Shown here: positions 51,071-59,643 of the stretch, in pieces
Numbering within the stretch: position 1 is the stretch's first letter
How the letters are laid out: the number at the start of each line of letters is the position of its first letter
Source: Enterococcus xiangfangensis
GTDB lineage: Bacteria; Bacillota; Bacilli; Lactobacillales; Enterococcaceae
Reading direction: 5' to 3'
Length of the DNA: 64,000 nucleotides
Assembly (NCBI RefSeq): GCF_005405365.1
Contig: NZ_BJDX01000004.1
Span: 1-64,000, forward strand
Made by a program: the position numbers and the translations under genes
Notes under the pieces: generated by a model
What the model was told of the DNA's origin: nothing
The model's database searches: none
The model's input: the letters and a program-made list of their open reading frames with translations, nothing else

Positions 51071-51928
51071 ATGAATCAATTTAAAACCCGTACCGAAAAA
51101 TACAATTATATAAGAATGCAGCAAAAAGCAAAAAAACTAAAAGTTGCGAAAAAAACGGTCCCTTTGTTAGGAACAGCGATGATCCTATCGCCGGCTGTTT
51201 TAAGCATGAACACAGTTGAAGTAAGTGCGGCAGAAACAGGTCAAGCACAAAACCAATCTGCGTTTATCGAACAATTAGGTGCTTCAGCAATGCAAGTTTC
51301 ATCAGCCAACGACCTCTATGCCTCAATTATGGTTGCTCAAGCGTTAGTTGAAACTGGTTTCGGATCTTCTCAATTATCAGCGGCACCTTACTATAATTTG
51401 TTTGGTGTAAAAGAATACGGCGGTGGAGCATCGGTGACGATGGGAACGCAAGAGTATTTGAACGGACAATGGGTAACGATGGATGAACCATTTGCTGTAT
51501 ACAACAGTTACGGCGAAGCGTTTCAAGCGCATGCGAGTTTACTAGCTAGTTCATATTATGCTGGCGCACGTAAAAGTCATACTAACAGCTATCAAGATGC
51601 GGCCGTCTATTTAACTGGCCGTTACGCGACAGATCCAGGTTATGCAGGCAAGTTGATTTCTTTGATCCAATCATATAATCTAACTCGTTTTGATACACCA
51701 GGAGCGGGTACAGCGGTACAAACGACGACGCAAAGTCAAAGTACAGAAACAACACAAGCAGCACAAACAACCACTGCTTCAGCAAGTGGACAATCGTATA
51801 CGGTTCAGTCAGGCGATTCAGTCTGGGGAATTGCAGAAAAATTCGGCATCAGTGTTGATCAATTACTAGCAGATAATGGTTGGAGTACTGAGACGACGAT
51901 TATGCCAGGCGATACAATCACAATTTGA
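51071..51928 (+). CDS. secreted glucosaminidase with C-terminal LysM domain
   Basis: Predicted peptidoglycan N-acetylglucosaminidase (GH73), 285 aa. ATG at 51071 has GGAGG six nt upstream. It has an unusually long basic n-region of about 35 residues and a hydrophobic core, ending near VEVSA-AE. The GH73 domain (about 60-210) includes AQALVETGFGSSQLS with the catalytic Glu and YNLFGVKEYGG. A Thr/Gln-rich linker precedes one LysM domain (YTVQSGDSVWGIAEKFGIS, about 240-285), which binds the cell wall. Confidence 0.88.
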   Translation: MNQFKTRTEKYNYIRMQQKAKKLKVAKKTVPLLGTAMILSPAVLSMNTVEVSAAETGQAQNQSAFIEQLGASAMQVSSANDLYASIMVAQALVETGFGSSQLSAAPYYNLFGVKEYGGGASVTMGTQEYLNGQWVTMDEPFAVYNSYGEAFQAHASLLASSYYAGARKSHTNSYQDAAVYLTGRYATDPGYAGKLISLIQSYNLTRFDTPGAGTAVQTTTQSQSTETTQAAQTTTASASGQSYTVQSGDSVWGIAEKFGISVDQLLADNGWSTETTIMPGDTITI

Positions 51929-51935
51929 TTTTTCT

Positions 51936-51967
51936 AAAGATGGAGCAAAAGGCTCCATCTTTTTTTG
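51936..51967 (+). terminator. terminator after the glucosaminidase gene
   Basis: AAAGATGGAGC (51936-51946) pairs with GCTCCATCTTT (51952-51962), followed by T. Confidence 0.9.
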
Positions 51968-52096
51968 CTTATTTAACCGGTTGATTTAAATGTGGCAAAT
52001 GCAGATCAAGGAAAGGCTTTAAAAGTCGAAATCCTCGCATCTTCTCTCATTATTCGTTAATATATTTATAGAAGATAAGGAATGGAGCGAGGAAGC

Positions 52097-53026
52097 ATGA
52101 CAAAAATTTATGACTCAATTTTGGATACGATCGGTGAAACGCCAATTGTTAAACTTAACAATATGACAACAGATAATATGGCGCAGATTTTTGTTAAGTT
52201 AGAATCATTTAATCCTGGCGGTAGCGTAAAAGATCGGATTGCATTGCGAATGATCGAAGATGCAGAAAAAAATGGCAGGTTGAAAGCTGGAATGCCGATT
52301 ATTGAGCCGACTTCTGGAAATACCGGTATCGGTTTGGCGATGGTTGGGGCTGCAAAAGGCTATCCTGTAACGTTAGTAATGCCGGATACGATGAGCGTCG
52401 AACGTCGTAAATTGATGCAAGCCTATGGTGCAGAGTTAGTTTTAACACCAGGTGCCGATGGAATGAAAGGTGCAATTGCAAAAGCAAAAGAATTAGCTGA
52501 AGAAAATAATGGTTTTATCCCCGCGCAGTTTGATAATCCGTCAAATCCAAAGGTTCATGAAGAAACAACGGCTAGAGAGATCGTTGATGTTTTTGAGACC
52601 CATGGGTTGGATGCTTTTGTTGCCGGTGTCGGCACTGGCGGAACGATCACAGGAGTAGGAAATGAATTAAAGCGGATGTATAAAGAGATTAAAATTTATG
52701 CAGTCGAACCTGTGGAATCCGCTGTTTTAGAGGGCGGTCAGCCAGGCCCGCATAAAATCCAAGGAATTGGTGCAGGGTTTATTCCAAGTGTTTTAGATAC
52801 GGCCGTCTATGATGAGGTCTTAGCAGTAAAAGGGGACGATGCGATCGAGACAGCGCGTGAAATTGCGAAAAAAGAAGGGATTTTAGTTGGCGTTTCTTCT
52901 GGTGCTGCATTGTTTGCGGCAATTGAAGTAGCGAAGAAAATGAATCCTGATCAGAAAGTTCTAGTTTTATTACCAGATAATGGCGAACGCTATTTATCTA
53001 CTGAATTGTTTCAATTTAATCAATAG
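52097..53026 (+). CDS. cysK: cysteine synthase A
   Basis: PLP-dependent O-acetylserine sulfhydrylase, 309 aa. The ATG at 52097 follows GAGCGAGGAAGC; the ATG at 52082 is one nt from AAGGA and is too close. PLP-binding Lys45 is in GGSVKDR, and the asparagine loop is [11 protein letters not shown], with the GTGGTITG phosphate cup near residue 180. It stands alone. Confidence 0.95.
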   Translation: MTKIYDSILDTIGETPIVKLNNMTTDNMAQIFVKLESFNPGGSVKDRIALRMIEDAEKNGRLKAGMPIIEPTSGNTGIGLAMVGAAKGYPVTLVMPDTMSVERRKLMQAYGAELVLTPGADGMKGAIAKAKELAEENNGFIPAQFDNPSNPKVHEETTAREIVDVFETHGLDAFVAGVGTGGTITGVGNELKRMYKEIKIYAVEPVESAVLEGGQPGPHKIQGIGAGFIPSVLDTAVYDEVLAVKGDDAIETAREIAKKEGILVGVSSGAALFAAIEVAKKMNPDQKVLVLLPDNGERYLSTELFQFNQ

Positions 53027-53070
53027 TTTTATGAAAATTATTAATTTTTGATTCTAAACTAGTATTTCCC

Positions 53071-53097
53071 CTCAGATAATAGTATTATTTAACTGAG
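53071..53097. promoter_or_regulatory. nested palindrome upstream of perR
   Basis: ATAATA-G-TATTAT (53076-53088) is a perfect inverted repeat enclosed by CTCAG (53071-53075) and CTGAG (53093-53097). It is 22 nt before the perR start. It is a candidate Fur-family operator, but it does not match the classic 7-1-7 PerR box. Confidence 0.4.
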
Positions 53098-53119
53098 AAT
53101 ATGAATAGGAGGGGCTTAT

Positions 53120-53569
53120 ATGGTAAATGAGGCAGTTGACCAAGCGGTTAAAGGATTAAAAGCCAGCGGAGTCAGAATTACGCCGCAGCGTTATGCCATT
53201 TTAGAGTATCTGATCCAATATCGTAGTCATCCAACAGCCGATGAGATTTTTCGCTCCCTTGAAAGTCGCTTCCAAAACATGAGTGTGGCTACAGTGTACA
53301 ATAACTTGAGAAAATTTGTTGAAATCGGAATCGTCCAAGAAATGAATTATGGCGATGCGGCAAGCCGTTTTGATTATACTAACAAACAACATTATCATGC
53401 GATTTGTACAGAGTGTGGGAAAATCGTTGACTTTTTCTATCCTGGATTAGAAGATGTTGAGATGGCATCGAGTAAACTAACGGGTTATCAAGTTAACAAG
53501 CACCGTTTGGAAGTTTATGGCTTATGCCCAGATTGTCAAAAGAAAGCTGAAGATGGCGCGACTGCTTAG
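53120..53569 (+). CDS. perR: peroxide-responsive repressor PerR
   Basis: Fur-family regulator, 149 aa. All five regulatory-metal ligands match the Bacillus PerR numbering: His37, Asp85, His91, His93 and Asp104. The zinc site is Cys96, Cys99, Cys136 and Cys139. Asp rather than Glu at position 104 (KIVDFF) supports PerR over Fur or Zur. AGGAGG precedes the ATG. It likely senses hydrogen peroxide by histidine oxidation. Confidence 0.93.
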   Translation: MVNEAVDQAVKGLKASGVRITPQRYAILEYLIQYRSHPTADEIFRSLESRFQNMSVATVYNNLRKFVEIGIVQEMNYGDAASRFDYTNKQHYHAICTECGKIVDFFYPGLEDVEMASSKLTGYQVNKHRLEVYGLCPDCQKKAEDGATA

Positions 53570-53598
53570 CTGAGATCAGTCATAAAAAAATATTTTTT

Positions 53599-53636
53599 TA
53601 GCCTGTAGATCATTTACGATCTGCAGGCTATTTTTG
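53599..53636 (+). terminator. terminator after perR
   Basis: TAGCCTGTAGATC pairs with GATCTGCAGGCTA, with one G-T wobble, followed by T. From 53637 to 54035 I see no gene; it holds only the ald promoter region. Confidence 0.85.
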
Positions 53637-53952
53637 TTTAATCAAATCGATTGTTTAGGTGGAAGCCGCTTGAATAGTTCGGTTAAGTCGGACTAAAAGC
53701 CCTTCAGTAATTTATTTTTAAGAAGATGATCGAAATTGAATGATTTCACAAATTAGAATAATCACATAAAAAACTGATAACGTTTGCGATTTTATTTATT
53801 AAAAAAACTATTTAAAGAGAACAACATCAGGTAAAATGATAAAACTATTATTTGTAAATACTGTAATAACAACGTTTTAGTTCTTTTTAGTTTAATAAAA
53901 TGAGGATGAATTTCAGAATAATGAGATATCAATAACACTTGAGGTGTGATTG

Positions 53953-54007
53953 TTGTTTCAATAAATCATTGTGATATAGTAAACATGTTCAGAAGTTGAA
54001 GAACTTC
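53953..54007 (+). promoter_or_regulatory. ald promoter and leader hairpin
   Basis: TTGTTT (53953-53958) and TATAGT (53975-53980) are 16 nt apart. GAAGTT-gaag-AACTTC (53992-54007) forms a hairpin in the leader. A weak cre-like site lies at 53775-53788. Confidence 0.5.
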
Positions 54008-54035
54008 GATAATAATTCTATAGGAGTGATTTACT

Positions 54036-55145
54036 GTGAAAATTGGCGTAATCAAAGATCCAAAACAAGGTGAGGCACGCGTAGGCATGACCCCTGAAAA
54101 TGTTAAAATTTTAGTTGAAGCAGGAAATGAAGTACTAGTTGATGATAATGCTGGTGCAGGTTCAGGCTTCACCAATGAACAATATATCGAAGCTGGCGGT
54201 AAAATCGTGGACACTGATACAGCGTGGACTGCTGATTTGATCGTTAAAGTTAAAGAACCTATGGAAAGCGAATACCACTATTTCAAAAAAGGCCAAATCA
54301 TTTGGGGCTTCTTGCATTTAGCTGCAAATAAAGCTTGTGTTGAGAAAATGATGGAAGTTGGCGTTACAGCTTTATCTGGCGAAAACATTTCAATCAACGG
54401 CGTTTTAGAATTGTTGAAACCAATGAGTGCTATCGCTGGACGTCGTGCAGTTAATTTAGGCCAATATTATTTAGAAAAACAACATGGCGGCGAAGGAATC
54501 TTACTTCCTGGAATCGACGGTGTCGAAGCTGGAACTATCGTTATTTTAGGCGGCGGAAATGCAGCTGAAAATGCAGCAGACATGGCTGTTGGTATTGGCT
54601 GTCACGTAATCATTCTTGAAGTGAACGAAAAACGAATCAAACAATTACAAGATCGTTACAAAGATCATAATGTAGATGTAATTGTTTCAAATACTGAAAA
54701 CTTAGAAGCAAAAATCAAAGAAGCAGATGTATTTATTTCAACAATTTTGATTCCAGGAGCTAAGCCACCAAAATTAGTAAAAGAATACATGGTTGAATCA
54801 ATGAAACCAGGTTCTGTAATCGTTGATATCGCAATCGACCAAGGTGGTACAGTTGAAACAATCGACAAACCAACGAACCATGCAGATCCAGTATTTACTA
54901 AACATGGTGTGATCCATTATGCTGTTCCTAATATGCCAGGTGCTACACCAAGAACAGCAACAATCGCTCTAGCGAAAGGAAATGTTTCATTCCTTAAAGA
55001 AGTTAGTGTGAAAGGGTTAGACGAAGCATTGAAAGCTGATGAATCATTATTTTCAGGTTTAAGTATTTACAATGGTAAAGTAGTTTCTAAAGCATTAGCA
55101 GATTCAATCGATGTTCCTTATACTGGAGTAGGAGATGTTTTGTAA
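54036..55145 (+). CDS. ald: alanine dehydrogenase
   Basis: NAD-dependent enzyme, 369 aa, interconverting L-alanine and pyruvate plus ammonia. Family residues are Arg15, Lys73 in KVKEP and His94 in FLHLA, with a GGGNAAENAADMA NAD-binding motif near residue 175. Start has AGGAGTGA. It overlaps the deaminase gene by one nt (TAATG), so both are made together. Confidence 0.96.
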   Translation: MKIGVIKDPKQGEARVGMTPENVKILVEAGNEVLVDDNAGAGSGFTNEQYIEAGGKIVDTDTAWTADLIVKVKEPMESEYHYFKKGQIIWGFLHLAANKACVEKMMEVGVTALSGENISINGVLELLKPMSAIAGRRAVNLGQYYLEKQHGGEGILLPGIDGVEAGTIVILGGGNAAENAADMAVGIGCHVIILEVNEKRIKQLQDRYKDHNVDVIVSNTENLEAKIKEADVFISTILIPGAKPPKLVKEYMVESMKPGSVIVDIAIDQGGTVETIDKPTNHADPVFTKHGVIHYAVPNMPGATPRTATIALAKGNVSFLKEVSVKGLDEALKADESLFSGLSIYNGKVVSKALADSIDVPYTGVGDVL

Positions 55146-56152
55146 TGACTGAAACAATGGCAGATCTACCTGTATCTATTGAAGATATCCATGAAGCAAA
55201 AAATGTGGTAAAACAATATGGTCGTGTAACACCATTGATCCAATCAATGTTCTTAACTGCCCAAACTGGCGGTCAAGTATTCTTGAAATTAGAAAATATG
55301 CAATTGACAGGTTCATTTAAATTCCGCGGTGCATTCAATAAGATCGCTCATTTAACTCAAGCGGAAAAAGATAAAGGCGTTATTGCTGTTTCAGCCGGAA
55401 ACCACGCACAAGGGGTCGCATTGACTTCTAAATTATTAGGAATCGAAAGTACGATTGTTATGCCAGAAACAGCACCTAAAGCAAAAGTCGAAGCTACTGA
55501 AGGTTATGGTTCGAAAGTTATCCTTCATGGTTCTGGATTCGATGAAGCAAAAGCTTACTGTGAAAAAATCGTTGAAGAAACTGGTGTAACTTACATCCCT
55601 CCTTACGATGATGAATTTGTAATGGCAGGCCAAGGAACAATCGGTCTTGAAATCCTTGATTCTATTTGGGATGTCGATACTGTAATCGTTCCTGTCGGTG
55701 GCGGCGGATTGATCGCAGGGATCGCTGTAGCAATGAAGACGTTTAACCCGAACATCAATATCATTGGTGTCCAAGCTGACAACATCCATGGAATGACAGC
55801 ATCATTCCGTGCAGGTAAAAAAGTGGGTCATAAGGAAGCCGCAACAATCGCTGACGGATGTGCAGTTGAATTCCCAGGAAATCTTACTTTTGAAGTAGTA
55901 GAAGAACTTGTGGACGATATGGTTACAGTATCTGAACAAGAAATCGAACTTGCGATGAAAGATTTGATCCAACGGACGAAGATCGTTGTGGAAGGTGCTG
56001 GCGGTTTAGCAACAGCAGCCATTCTTTCTGGTAAAGTGGATAAATATGTGAATGGTAAGAAAGTCGTTGCTGTCGTATCTGGCGGAAATGTTGACTTGAA
56101 CCGGATCACAGATGTTATCGGACACTTCTCAGTAGCGAACGAATTAAAATAG
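55145..56152 (+). CDS. threonine ammonia-lyase, catabolic type
   Basis: PLP enzyme, 335 aa, converting threonine to 2-oxobutyrate and ammonia (and possibly serine to pyruvate). PLP-binding Lys59 is in GSFKFRGA, the SAGNHAQG motif is near residue 83 and the VPVGGGGLIAG glycine loop near 182. There is no C-terminal ACT domain, so isoleucine feedback is not expected; this points to a catabolic (TdcB-like) role. The coupling with ald supports amino-acid catabolism. Start could be ATG 55145 or 55157. Confidence 0.9.
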   Translation: MTETMADLPVSIEDIHEAKNVVKQYGRVTPLIQSMFLTAQTGGQVFLKLENMQLTGSFKFRGAFNKIAHLTQAEKDKGVIAVSAGNHAQGVALTSKLLGIESTIVMPETAPKAKVEATEGYGSKVILHGSGFDEAKAYCEKIVEETGVTYIPPYDDEFVMAGQGTIGLEILDSIWDVDTVIVPVGGGGLIAGIAVAMKTFNPNINIIGVQADNIHGMTASFRAGKKVGHKEAATIADGCAVEFPGNLTFEVVEELVDDMVTVSEQEIELAMKDLIQRTKIVVEGAGGLATAAILSGKVDKYVNGKKVVAVVSGGNVDLNRITDVIGHFSVANELK

Positions 56153-56155
56153 GCA

Positions 56156-56190
56156 AAAAAGAGGTGCGACAAGATTGTCGCACCTTTTTC
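56156..56190. terminator. bidirectional terminator between the deaminase and CorA-like genes
   Basis: AGGTGCGACA (56162-56171) pairs with TGTCGCACCT (56176-56185) between flanking A- and T-runs. Confidence 0.85.
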
Positions 56191-56201
56191 ATTTTTGTCT
56201 T

Positions 56202-57119
56202 TTATGCGTTGTAATCTTTTCTGAAGAGATAGATACCACTGACAATGGAAACGATCAGCGCCAGCAATACGACTAAGAATGAACCAAGTTCAGAGTCGCG
56301 CCAGAGCAGCCCGCCGGTGTTAATTCCCCATAGGCTGAAAATCAACGTCGGCAACGCCAGTAAAAGCGAGGCTGTATTCAGAAACTTCATTAATTGATTC
56401 AATCGATTGTCCATCATACTATCGATCAGTCCGCTGATCGAACTCAACATCTCGCGATAAATCTGAACAGAAGTCGTCGCTTGTTTGGTTTGAAGTTCAA
56501 GTTCGATCGCTAAGTCGCGATCGGAATAAACCAATTCAGACTCCAATAACTGTGTGACTGTTTTGCGCTGTTCTTTTAATAAATTGTCGATATAAACGAG
56601 ATTTTTTTCGGTATCAGTCGCTTTTTCTAAAATATTTTTATTTGAGCCTTTAGTCGTCCCGTAACTGATTTCTTCAATCGTTTTACGCTGTTCTTTTAAA
56701 AAGGCCAGATAATGTTCATTGATTATCTGTAAAGTATGTAAAATCAGACCAGCTTTAGTGAAAATTTCAGTTTTAAACGTGTTCAAAACTTGAGTGATCA
56801 ATGATTTTTCACTTACGGTAATCAAAATGTCCGAGGTTAAAAAAACTGTTACAGTCGAAGATAGAGACTCAGGTCGGTGGATAGATTGAATGTCGATAAA
56901 AAGCATCAAACAAAGTGATTTTTCATCGTCTGTTTGGTATTTTTTAAAAAAAGAAACATTCGAAAAGTCTCGTCCAAACGAAAAGAAATTTCTAGGTAAT
57001 TCATAATCTGCTACTAGTTGTTCTTTTTCAGCGTCAGTCGGATCGGAGACAGCTAACCAATTGGCTTGCTGTTTATTTTTTTGCAAGCCATCATTTGAAA
57101 TATAAAAGTAATCAATCAA
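56202..57119 (-). CDS. CorA-like divalent-cation transporter
   Basis: 305-aa membrane protein. TTG at 57119 is taken as start because GGAGG lies eight nt upstream. The large N-terminal cytoplasmic part is followed by two C-terminal helices, as in CorA. The usual pore motif GMN reads GIN (WGINTGGL, near residue 269), so cation choice may differ from standard Mg channels. A basic tail (FRKDYNA) ends the protein. Confidence 0.8.
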   Translation of the reverse strand: MIDYFYISNDGLQKNKQQANWLAVSDPTDAEKEQLVADYELPRNFFSFGRDFSNVSFFKKYQTDDEKSLCLMLFIDIQSIHRPESLSSTVTVFLTSDILITVSEKSLITQVLNTFKTEIFTKAGLILHTLQIINEHYLAFLKEQRKTIEEISYGTTKGSNKNILEKATDTEKNLVYIDNLLKEQRKTVTQLLESELVYSDRDLAIELELQTKQATTSVQIYREMLSSISGLIDSMMDNRLNQLMKFLNTASLLLALPTLIFSLWGINTGGLLWRDSELGSFLVVLLALIVSIVSGIYLFRKDYNA

Positions 57120-57304
57120 CAGAAGAACCTCCTTGTTTTGGCTCAGCTTTAGTTAATCATCTCAAATTACTAGATGATTGCCAATTATTTTGAATCATTC
57201 AATCGCTCGTTTTTTTCTGTACATATTATAGAAGGATTTTTTTGAGAAAAAGTGAGACAACCATTTAATTCAGCTATAAATCTTCTCATTTGTAAAGATT
57301 CTGG

Positions 57305-57332
57305 TTTACAGGACAACAGTATTTGATATAAT
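57305..57332 (+). promoter_or_regulatory. promoter of the xpt-pbuX operon
   Basis: TTTACA (57305-57310) and TATAAT (57327-57332) are 16 nt apart, placing the start near 57339 in front of the riboswitch. Confidence 0.6.
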
Positions 57333-57350
57333 AGTTTTCATATTTCATAA

Positions 57351-57376
57351 ACTATAGTGGAAATTTTCACTATAGT
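57351..57376 (+). repeat. inverted repeat just upstream of the guanine aptamer
   Basis: ACTATAGTG (57351-57359) and CACTATAGT (57368-57376) form a hairpin with an 8-nt loop. It ends three nt before the aptamer. Confidence 0.6.
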
Positions 57377-57378
57377 AA

Positions 57379-57443
57379 ACTTATATATCGTCATAATATG
57401 GATGACAGTTTCTACCTTGTGCCGTAAACACAAGACTATAAGT
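57379..57443 (+). ncRNA. guanine-sensing purine riboswitch
   Basis: The stretch has the three-way junction of the purine aptamer: P1 pairs ACTTATA (57379-57385) with TATAAGT (57437-57443), followed by ATAATATGG, AGTTTCTACC and CGTAAA core elements and the GACTAT end. The cytosine in GACTAT (adenine types have GATTAT) marks guanine/hypoxanthine specificity. A terminator hairpin ACGTACC with GGTGCGT (57459-57491) then a T-run sits before xpt, suggesting that guanine binding stops transcription. Confidence 0.93.
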
Positions 57444-57458
57444 AAAAATCGTACGGTT

Positions 57459-57496
57459 ACGTACCTTTTTTGCTTTGCAGATGAGGTGCGTTTTTT
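57459..57496 (+). terminator. riboswitch-linked terminator before xpt
   Basis: ACGTACC (57459-57465) pairs with GGTGCGT (57485-57491), with one G-T pair, followed by T. A shorter GTACG-gtta-CGTAC hairpin precedes it at 57451-57464 with its own T-run. Confidence 0.6.
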
Positions 57497-57534
57497 GTAT
57501 TAATCAAAAAACGACAAGAAAAGGAGAAAAGATA

Positions 57535-58116
57535 ATGAAAGAATTAACAGATCGCATCAAAAGTAATGGCCGAGTTTTGGGTGAGGGTGTTTTAAAAGTT
57601 GATGAATTTATCACTCACCAAGTGGATCCTGAATTGATGGATGCAATGGGCAAACGTCTGGCAGAAGTATTTGCAGATAAAAAAATCACTAAAGTAGTTA
57701 CCATCGAAGCATCTGGTATCGCACCGGCTGTCTACGCTGCGCAAGCATTGAATGTGCCGATGATCTTTGCTCGCAAATCAAAAAGTTTAACGATGGATGA
57801 AGAACTTTTGACCGCCTCTGTTTATTCATTCACTAAACAAGTAACTAGCACCATTTCTATTTCTCGTAAATTTCTTTCTGCAGAGGACAATGTCTTGTTA
57901 GTCGATGATTTCTTGGCAAACGGCCAAGCTGCAAAAGGATTAATCGAATTGTGTCAACAAGCGGGGGCAAGCGTTGCTGGGATCGGAATCTTGATTGAAA
58001 AATCCTTCCAAGACGGGCGTCAGTTGATTGAAGACATGGATATTCCGGTTGTTTCTTTAGCGAGAATTGCTTCCTTACATGATGGTGAAATAACATTTAT
58101 CAAGGAGGATGCATAA
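57535..58116 (+). CDS. xpt: xanthine phosphoribosyltransferase
   Basis: Purine salvage enzyme, 193 aa, converting xanthine and PRPP to XMP. ATG at 57535 follows AAGGAG (57521-57526); the longer frame from 57475 crosses the terminator. PRPP motif [16 protein letters not shown] is near residue 122. It starts 92 nt after the aptamer and ends within the pbuX ribosome-binding region. Confidence 0.94.
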   Translation: MKELTDRIKSNGRVLGEGVLKVDEFITHQVDPELMDAMGKRLAEVFADKKITKVVTIEASGIAPAVYAAQALNVPMIFARKSKSLTMDEELLTASVYSFTKQVTSTISISRKFLSAEDNVLLVDDFLANGQAAKGLIELCQQAGASVAGIGILIEKSFQDGRQLIEDMDIPVVSLARIASLHDGEITFIKEDA

Positions 58117-58117
58117 A

Positions 58118-59401
58118 GTGACAAATGAAACGGGAAATGGAAAATCAGCAGTTTTAGGATTGCAGCATTTATTAGCGATGTATGCTGGAGCAGTTGCGGT
58201 ACCGCTTTTGATCGGAACAGGATTAGGTTTTAATGAAGCACAGATGACATACTTGATTTCGATTGATATTTTTATGTGTGGGATTGCGACATTGCTGCAA
58301 TTGACAGTCAATAAATTTTTTGGGATTGGCTTACCAGTCGTTTTAGGCTGTGCAATCCAAGCAGTGGCTCCATTGATCTTGATTGGTCAAAAGCAAGGCG
58401 TAGGAACCGTTTACGGCTCGATTATTGCAGCGGGAGTTTTTGTTGTTCTGATTGCCGGCTTCTTTTCAAAGGTTGAAAAATTATTTCCGCCAATCGTCAC
58501 AGGTACGGTCATTACGACGATCGGTTTGACATTGATCCCAGTTGCGATTACCAAAATGGGTGGCGGGGATGCGGCTGCTCCGAGCTTCGGTGATCCTACA
58601 AACTTAGTATTAGCTGCTGTAACAATTCTCTTGATTTTAGCGGTGCAAGTATTCGGTCGAGGATTTGTCCGCTCGATTGCGGTCTTAGTTGGCCTAGTCG
58701 CTGGTACAGTCTTAGCTGCATTTTTAGGTAAAGTTGATTTAGCTGCGATTGGACATGCGCCGATGTTTCATGTCCCACAACCATTTTATTTTGGAACACC
58801 AAAGTTTGAACCATTTTCAATCCTATTAATGATTATTATCTCTATTGTCAGTATGGTTGAATCGACGGGCGTTTACTTTGCTTTAGGTGATATTGTAGGT
58901 AAGAAAATCAAAGAAGACGATTTGAAACGTGGATACCGAGCAGAAGGTTTAGCAGTCGTATTGGGCGGATTGTTCAATACTTTTCCATATACAGGGTTTT
59001 CTCAAAATGTCGGTTTGGTTCAGTTGTCTGGAATAAAGACGCGTCGCCCCATCTATTTCTCAGCGATCTTTTTGATTATCTTAGGACTTTTTCCTAAAGT
59101 TGGAGCTTTAGCTCAGATTATTCCTGAACCTGTTTTAGGCGGTGGAATGTTGGTAATGTTCGGTATGGTGGCTGTTCAAGGAATGAAGATGTTGTCAAAA
59201 GTTAATTATAATGACGAAAAAAATCTATTGATCATTGCAATCTCAATTGGGTTTGGGTTAGGTTTCAATTCGATGCCGACTTTGTTTGCGAAGTTGCCTG
59301 AAACCTTGCAAATGTTTACAGGAAACGGAATTGTAATGAGCAGTTTGTCAGCGATTGTTTTGAACCTTATATTCCACGGTTATGAAAGAGAAACAAAATA
59401 A
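58118..59401 (+). CDS. pbuX: xanthine permease
   Basis: NCS2-family purine permease, 427 aa, with about 12 to 14 membrane segments. GTG at 58118 is chosen because AAGGAGG (58102-58108) sits nine nt upstream; ATG 58109 abuts it. Motif LGLQHLLAMYAG near residue 16 is typical of NCS2. Both salvage genes share the guanine riboswitch. Confidence 0.93.
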   Translation: MTNETGNGKSAVLGLQHLLAMYAGAVAVPLLIGTGLGFNEAQMTYLISIDIFMCGIATLLQLTVNKFFGIGLPVVLGCAIQAVAPLILIGQKQGVGTVYGSIIAAGVFVVLIAGFFSKVEKLFPPIVTGTVITTIGLTLIPVAITKMGGGDAAAPSFGDPTNLVLAAVTILLILAVQVFGRGFVRSIAVLVGLVAGTVLAAFLGKVDLAAIGHAPMFHVPQPFYFGTPKFEPFSILLMIIISIVSMVESTGVYFALGDIVGKKIKEDDLKRGYRAEGLAVVLGGLFNTFPYTGFSQNVGLVQLSGIKTRRPIYFSAIFLIILGLFPKVGALAQIIPEPVLGGGMLVMFGMVAVQGMKMLSKVNYNDEKNLLIIAISIGFGLGFNSMPTLFAKLPETLQMFTGNGIVMSSLSAIVLNLIFHGYERETK

Positions 59402-59405
59402 AAGA

Positions 59406-59435
59406 AGACGCGGTGTGAGCTGCGTCTCTCTTTTT
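59406..59435 (+). terminator. terminator after pbuX
   Basis: AGACGC (59406-59411) pairs with GCGTCT (59422-59427), followed by TCTCTTTTT. Confidence 0.65.
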
Positions 59436-59449
59436 ATACGAAATAAACA

Positions 59450-59483
59450 CGAACGTTATCATATTTATTTTGTTTAATATTCG
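59450..59483. promoter_or_regulatory. PurBox pair upstream of purE
   Basis: CGAACGTTA (59450-59458) and TAATATTCG (59475-59483) form an inverted pair with 16 nt between them. This is the layout of the PurR PurBox dimer site in Bacillus and Lactococcus. Confidence 0.75.
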
Positions 59484-59492
59484 AATTTTATT

Positions 59493-59521
59493 TTGACTTA
59501 CTAAATCGCTCTTGCTAAAAT
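59493..59521 (+). promoter_or_regulatory. purEKB promoter
   Basis: TTGACT (59493-59498) and TAAAAT (59516-59521) are 17 nt apart, nine nt after the PurBox pair. The start would be near 59528, leaving about a 115-nt leader before purE. Confidence 0.7.
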
Positions 59522-59643
59522 ATGTTTGGATAACTTAGAGGCGTCAGTTTTGTTTTTTATTTTGCGATAGGTTGAATATTGCGTGTATGAAGATCTTTCA
59601 AATTGTGTCAAAAAATCATTCTTAATAGGAAAAGGAGCAGATT

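Noticed and set aside
53076-53088. Canonical PerR or Fur box
   Set aside because: The palindrome is perfect but the register and arm length do not match the 7-1-7 or 9-1-9 boxes, so it is reported only as a candidate operator.
53657-53669. T-box-like AGGTGGAAGCCGC after perR
   Set aside because: It lacks the full AGGGTGGnACCGCG motif, has no downstream antiterminator and follows a terminator, so a T-box is unlikely.
53775-53788. cre-like TGATAACGTTTGCG
   Set aside because: Two mismatches from the CcpA consensus and about 200 bp upstream of the likely start; only a hint.
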